This document shows positions 29,630 through 32,566 of a stretch of DNA of 32,566 bases, piece after piece. Both the position numbers and the translations under genes were made by a program. Numbering within the stretch: position 1 is the first letter of the stretch; each line of letters opens with the position of its first letter. The notes beneath the pieces are model-generated. The model was not told the DNA's origin. It did no database searches and worked only from the letters and a program-made list of their open reading frames with translations. The DNA is from Actinomycetota bacterium (GTDB lineage: Bacteria > Actinomycetota > Acidimicrobiia > Spongiisociales > UBA11373). The DNA lies in contig VGBK01000012.1 in the NCBI GenBank assembly GCA_016870535.1, forward strand, positions 1 to 32,566, in the 5' to 3' direction.

Positions 29630-32221
29630 CTACTCCAACGCCCGCAGCTGGGCACGCAGCTTCTCCAGGCGAGCCCCGGCCTCCGCCGCCCGGGCCTGCT
29701 CCTTCTCCACCACCGCTTCCGGGGCCCGCTGCCGGAACTCCGGGTTGGTGAGCTTGACCGTAGCCCTTTCCAGGACGGCCTCGGCGTCGGCCGCCGCCCG
29801 GCGCAGGCGCTCCCGCTCGGCAGAGGCGTCGGCTCCCGACAGAGCGGCGAACACTTCCACGGGCCCGGCGACGAGGCGGGTGTGCCCCTCGCCCGCCGGG
29901 GCGGACGCCGCCCAGGAGGGCGACACCGCCGCCAGGCTCGCCAACTGCTCCTGCCACCAGGGGGCGGCGACCCCTTCGGGGTCGTACACCGCCACCTCCA
30001 CGGGGTGCCGCGGGGGCAGGCCGTGCTCGGCCCGGAAGCGCCGAACGGCGGCGACCGTCTCCTGGAAGGCGGCGAAGTTGGCGGGACCCTGGAACTCCGG
30101 GGGGTTCGGCCAGGCGGCGGCGGCCACGAAGCCCTCCCCGACCAGGTGCGACCAGAGCTCCTCGGTCAGGAAGGGCATGATGGGGTGCAGCAGGGCCAGC
30201 AGGTCGCGCAGCACCACGCCCAGGGTGCGAGCCACCGTCCCCCCGTCCGCCTTACGCAGCGGGGCCTTGGCCAACTCCAGGAACCAGTCGCAGACCTCGG
30301 ACCAGGCGAAGCTGTAGAGCAGGCCGTAGGCCTCGTTCAGGCGGTAGCCGTCGAACGCTTCGTCGAAGCGGGCGGCCACCTCGTGGAGCCGGGAGAGGAT
30401 CCAGCGCTCCTCCGGCGAGGGGTCGCCGGGGTAGCCGCCGGCGGGCGGCACCCCCTCCGCCGCAGTGTGGCCCAGGGCGAAGCGCACCGCGTTCCAGAGC
30501 TTGTTGCCGAAGCGGCGGGCCGCTTCCACCTGCTCCACCTGGAAGGGCACCGTGTCGTGGCCCGGGACGGCGTTGAGCACCAAAGCCAGCCGCAGCGCGT
30601 CGGCGCCGTGCTCGGCCACCAGGTCGAGGGGGTCGACGGCGTTCCCCAGCGACTTGGACATCTTGCGCTTGTCCGGCGCCTGGATGAGCCCGTGGATGGC
30701 CACGTCGCCGAAGGGCGGGCCTCCGACGAAGTGGAGGCCCATCTGGATCATGCGCGCCACCCAGAAGTAGATGATGTCGTAAGCGGTGACCAGGACGGCG
30801 TTGGGGTAGAAGGCCCGCAGGTCGGGGTTGTCGTCGGGCCAGCCCAGGGTGGAGAAGGGCCAGAGGGCCGAAGAGAACCAGGTGTCGAGGACATCGTCCT
30901 CCCGGCGGAGGGCGGCAGACCCGCAGGCGCAGGCCGCCGGGTCTTCCAGGGCCACCGTGACCTCACCGCAGGCCCCGCAGTACCAGGCCGGGATGCGGTG
31001 CCCCCACCAGATCTGGCGAGAGATGGTCCAGTCGCGCAGGTTCTCCATCCAGAGGAGGTAATGCTTCTCCCAGCGCGTCGGCACGAAGCGCACCTCACCC
31101 CGCCGCACCGCTTCGATGGCCGGCTCCACCAGCGGCCGCACCTTCACGAACCACTGCTCCGAGAGGTAGGGCTCGACCATGGTGCCGCACCGGTAGCAGT
31201 GGCCCACGGCGTGGGCGTAGGGCTCGGTACGGCGCAGGGCACCCGCCGCGGCGAGCGCCTCCTTCACTGCCGTACGCGCGTCGAAGCGGTCCAGGCCGGC
31301 GAAGGACCCTCCGGCGGCGGTGACCACCGCCTCCTCATCGAGCACGGTGAGGGCAGGAAGGCCGGCCCGCTCGGCGATCTCGAAGTCGGCGGGGTCGTGC
31401 GCCGGGGTCACCTTCACCGCCCCGGTGCCGAAGGCGGGGTCGACCGCCGAGTCGCCGACCACGGGAATCTCCCGGCCCACCAACGGGAGGCGCAGGGTGC
31501 GCCCGATCTGCCCCCGGTAGCGCTCGTCGTCGGGGTGCACCGCCACCGCGGTGTCCCCGAGCATGGTCTCGGCCCGGGTGGTGGCCACTTCGATGCCTCC
31601 GGGACCATCGGTGAAGGGGTATTCGATGTAGACCAGCTCGCCGGTGACCTCCTCGTGCTCCACCTCGATGTCGCTCAGGGCGGTGTGGCAGCGCGGGCAC
31701 CAGTTGATGACCCGGCGGCCGCGATAGACGATTCCTTTCTCGTAAAGGCGCACGAACACGGTGCGCACCGCTCGGGAAAGCCCTTCGTCCATGGTGAAGC
31801 GCTCCCGGGTCCAGTCGCACGAGAACCCGAGGCGGCGCATCTGCTCGGCGATGCGGCCGCCGTGGTGCCGCTTCCACTCCCAGACTCGCTCGACGAACGC
31901 TTCCCGGCCCAGGTGGTGCCGGGTCAGGCCCTCGCCGGCCAGCTGCCGTTCCACCACGTTCTGGGTGGCGATGCCGGCGTGGTCGGTGCCGGGCACCCAG
32001 AGGGCGGCGTAGCCCTGCATCCTCTTGCGGCGAATGAGGGCGTCCTGGACGGCCATGTTGAGGGCATGGCCCATGTGCAGGGATCCGGTGACGTTGGGGG
32101 GCGGGATGACGATGCAGTAGGGCGGGCCGCCCGGGTTCTGCTCAGGACGGAAGACCCCGGCGGCCTCCCAGCGGGAGTACCAGTGAGCCTCGACCTGCTG
32201 CGGGTCGTACGCCGGGTCCAT
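29630..32221 (-). CDS. valS: Valyl-tRNA synthetase
   Basis: The 863-residue class I synthetase charges tRNA-Val. The HIGH motif is HMGH (49-52) after PPPNVTGSL, and KMSKS is at 520-524 within DKRKMSKSLGNAVDP. The editing domain carries TTRAETMLGDTAVAV. Cys pairs WCPRC, CYRC, YCGAC and CACG fit zinc-binding insertions seen in many ValS. A C-terminal coiled coil rich in Arg, Ala and Glu ends the protein. ATG 32221 is preferred since AAGGA lies four to five bases upstream; a GTG at 32233 would add four residues. It heads the long minus-strand run and has a good promoter and a structured leader. Confidence 0.97.
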   Translation of the reverse strand: MDPAYDPQQVEAHWYSRWEAAGVFRPEQNPGGPPYCIVIPPPNVTGSLHMGHALNMAVQDALIRRKRMQGYAALWVPGTDHAGIATQNVVERQLAGEGLTRHHLGREAFVERVWEWKRHHGGRIAEQMRRLGFSCDWTRERFTMDEGLSRAVRTVFVRLYEKGIVYRGRRVINWCPRCHTALSDIEVEHEEVTGELVYIEYPFTDGPGGIEVATTRAETMLGDTAVAVHPDDERYRGQIGRTLRLPLVGREIPVVGDSAVDPAFGTGAVKVTPAHDPADFEIAERAGLPALTVLDEEAVVTAAGGSFAGLDRFDARTAVKEALAAAGALRRTEPYAHAVGHCYRCGTMVEPYLSEQWFVKVRPLVEPAIEAVRRGEVRFVPTRWEKHYLLWMENLRDWTISRQIWWGHRIPAWYCGACGEVTVALEDPAACACGSAALRREDDVLDTWFSSALWPFSTLGWPDDNPDLRAFYPNAVLVTAYDIIYFWVARMIQMGLHFVGGPPFGDVAIHGLIQAPDKRKMSKSLGNAVDPLDLVAEHGADALRLALVLNAVPGHDTVPFQVEQVEAARRFGNKLWNAVRFALGHTAAEGVPPAGGYPGDPSPEERWILSRLHEVAARFDEAFDGYRLNEAYGLLYSFAWSEVCDWFLELAKAPLRKADGGTVARTLGVVLRDLLALLHPIMPFLTEELWSHLVGEGFVAAAAWPNPPEFQGPANFAAFQETVAAVRRFRAEHGLPPRHPVEVAVYDPEGVAAPWWQEQLASLAAVSPSWAASAPAGEGHTRLVAGPVEVFAALSGADASAERERLRRAAADAEAVLERATVKLTNPEFRQRAPEAVVEKEQARAAEAGARLEKLRAQLRALE

Positions 32222-32241
32222 CGAGTCCTTCACCCATAGTG

Positions 32242-32298
32242 CCGGCCATCATAGGAGGCCGGAAAAGGAGGAAGGCCGGTGCTCGCACACCGGCCTTC
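32242..32298 (-). promoter_or_regulatory. Two consecutive hairpins in the valS leader, first one terminator-like
   Basis: Transcribed leftward, the first stem is GAAGGCCGGTG with CACCGGCCTTC (11 bp, perfect, 6-base loop, 32298-32271) followed by CTCCTTTTCC. The second is CCGGCC with GGCCGG around nine bases (32262-32242). Both sit between the valS promoter and start codon. Shared GGCCGG sequences allow alternative pairing, so attenuation is possible; a plain terminator with poor T tract is the simpler reading. Confidence 0.45.
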
Positions 32299-32365
32299 AC
32301 CCCCCTCCTCGCCCCGGGCGGGGACCGACGCCCCGGGCGATGGCTTCCTCCGCGCAACCGCCGTC

Positions 32366-32394
32366 ACCCTACGCCCGTGCTGTGGCCGTCTCAA
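32366..32394 (-). promoter_or_regulatory. Promoter of the valS operon
   Basis: On the minus strand TTGAGA (32389-32394) is separated by exactly 17 bases from TAGGGT (32366-32371). The -35 matches the consensus at five of six positions and the -10 fits TANNNT. This is the best promoter in the window and predicts a leader of about 138 bases. Confidence 0.6.
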
Positions 32395-32454
32395 CCACTT
32401 TCCGTGGCGGCCGGGGATCATCTCGCCGGCGCACAGTGACTAGTGCTCTGACCA

Positions 32455-32472
32455 CAAACGTTCGCGCGTTTG
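32455..32472. terminator. Hairpin after the truncated terminal gene
   Basis: CAAACG and CGTTTG form a 6-bp perfect stem around TTCGCG, five bases beyond the stop at 32477-32479. It may end the upstream minus-strand gene or be part of an element end. There is no T tract. Confidence 0.3.
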
Positions 32473-32476
32473 GTTG

Positions 32477-32566
32477 TCATGCGGCGTGGGTGCGGGGTCG
32501 TCCCCAGCGTTGTTGTCGTTCGGAGCGGACGCGGGCCCTTTCGCGACGTTGCGCTTCGAGGAGTTG
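32477..32566 (-). CDS. 3' end of an unidentified gene (29 residues visible)
   Basis: The minus strand is open from the window edge to TGA at 32477-32479. The 29 residues are very basic: an Arg/Gln/Glu-rich helix (EAQRRERARVRSERQQR) and then WGRPRTHAA. It reads like a genuine C-terminus and resembles ends of some transposases, but 29 residues cannot decide this. The flanking 32440-32476 is less GC-rich than the rest of the window, which is compatible with an insertion-sequence boundary. Confidence 0.4.
   Translation of the reverse strand, partial: QLLEAQRRERARVRSERQQRWGRPRTHAA

Noticed and set aside
11780-29632. TAG recoded as a sense codon, fusing LytR_C to RsfS and ValS to FolC
   Set aside because: Both upstream and downstream proteins are complete at normal lengths, ribosome sites precede the downstream genes, and TAG ends other genes normally.
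32222-32400. T-box riboswitch upstream of valS
   Set aside because: AGGGTG occurs on the minus strand at about 32366, but the rest of the conserved T-box core is absent, the same bases form a better -10 hexamer, and the leader is too short for a standard T-box.

Overview
This is a GC-rich bacterial chromosome segment (roughly 70% G+C by eye). It looks actinobacterial, most likely an Acidimicrobiia-like lineage, but that is inference. The support is the actinobacterial order of housekeeping genes (valS-folC-ndk ... rne-rplU-rpmA-obg, and nadD - LytR_C protein - rsfS), Thr-rich secreted lipoproteins, frequent GTG starts and TANNNT-type -10 elements. I see no CRISPR array, prophage or complete insertion sequence.

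Layout. 1-1361 (+): two homologous secreted proteins in tandem with Thr-rich stalks; the first is cut by the window edge. 1282-7630 (-): leuS, a CPBP-family membrane protease, comEA and comEC, a compact group whose last two genes encode DNA-uptake proteins. 7812-10333 (+): a LacI-family regulator followed by a 4-hydroxybutyryl-CoA dehydratase-like flavin/iron-sulfur enzyme; an operator-like palindrome lies between leuS and lacI. 10580-14577 (-): a secreted unknown, tRNA-Ala(GGC), rsfS, a LytR_C protein with a degenerate LCP region, nadD, an M23 peptidase-like gene and a single-domain response regulator. 14744-17309 (+): a lipoprotein and 6-phosphogluconate dehydrogenase. 17314-32221 (-): a long co-oriented run, valS-folC-ndk-mreB-mreC-mreD-mrdA-rodA-tdk-rne-rplU-rpmA-obg. 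It joins translation, nucleotide and folate metabolism, the elongasome (MreBCD, PBP2, RodA), RNA decay and ribosome assembly. The last 90 bases hold the 3' end of another minus-strand gene.

The most unusual observation is in mrdA (PBP2). The transpeptidase domain carries, just after its KTG motif, an insertion of about 80 residues that is a diverged second copy of the protein's own N-terminal pedestal segment (about 40 identities in 77 columns by hand alignment). Other points: rsfS and folC both appear to start at non-canonical codons directly after an in-frame TAG of the preceding gene; nadD and the M23 gene overlap by 296 nt on the same strand; the LCP region has lost its catalytic residues; and the dehydratase-like enzyme has a one-residue change in cluster-ligand spacing. 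Functions come from motif recognition by eye; no database search was run.
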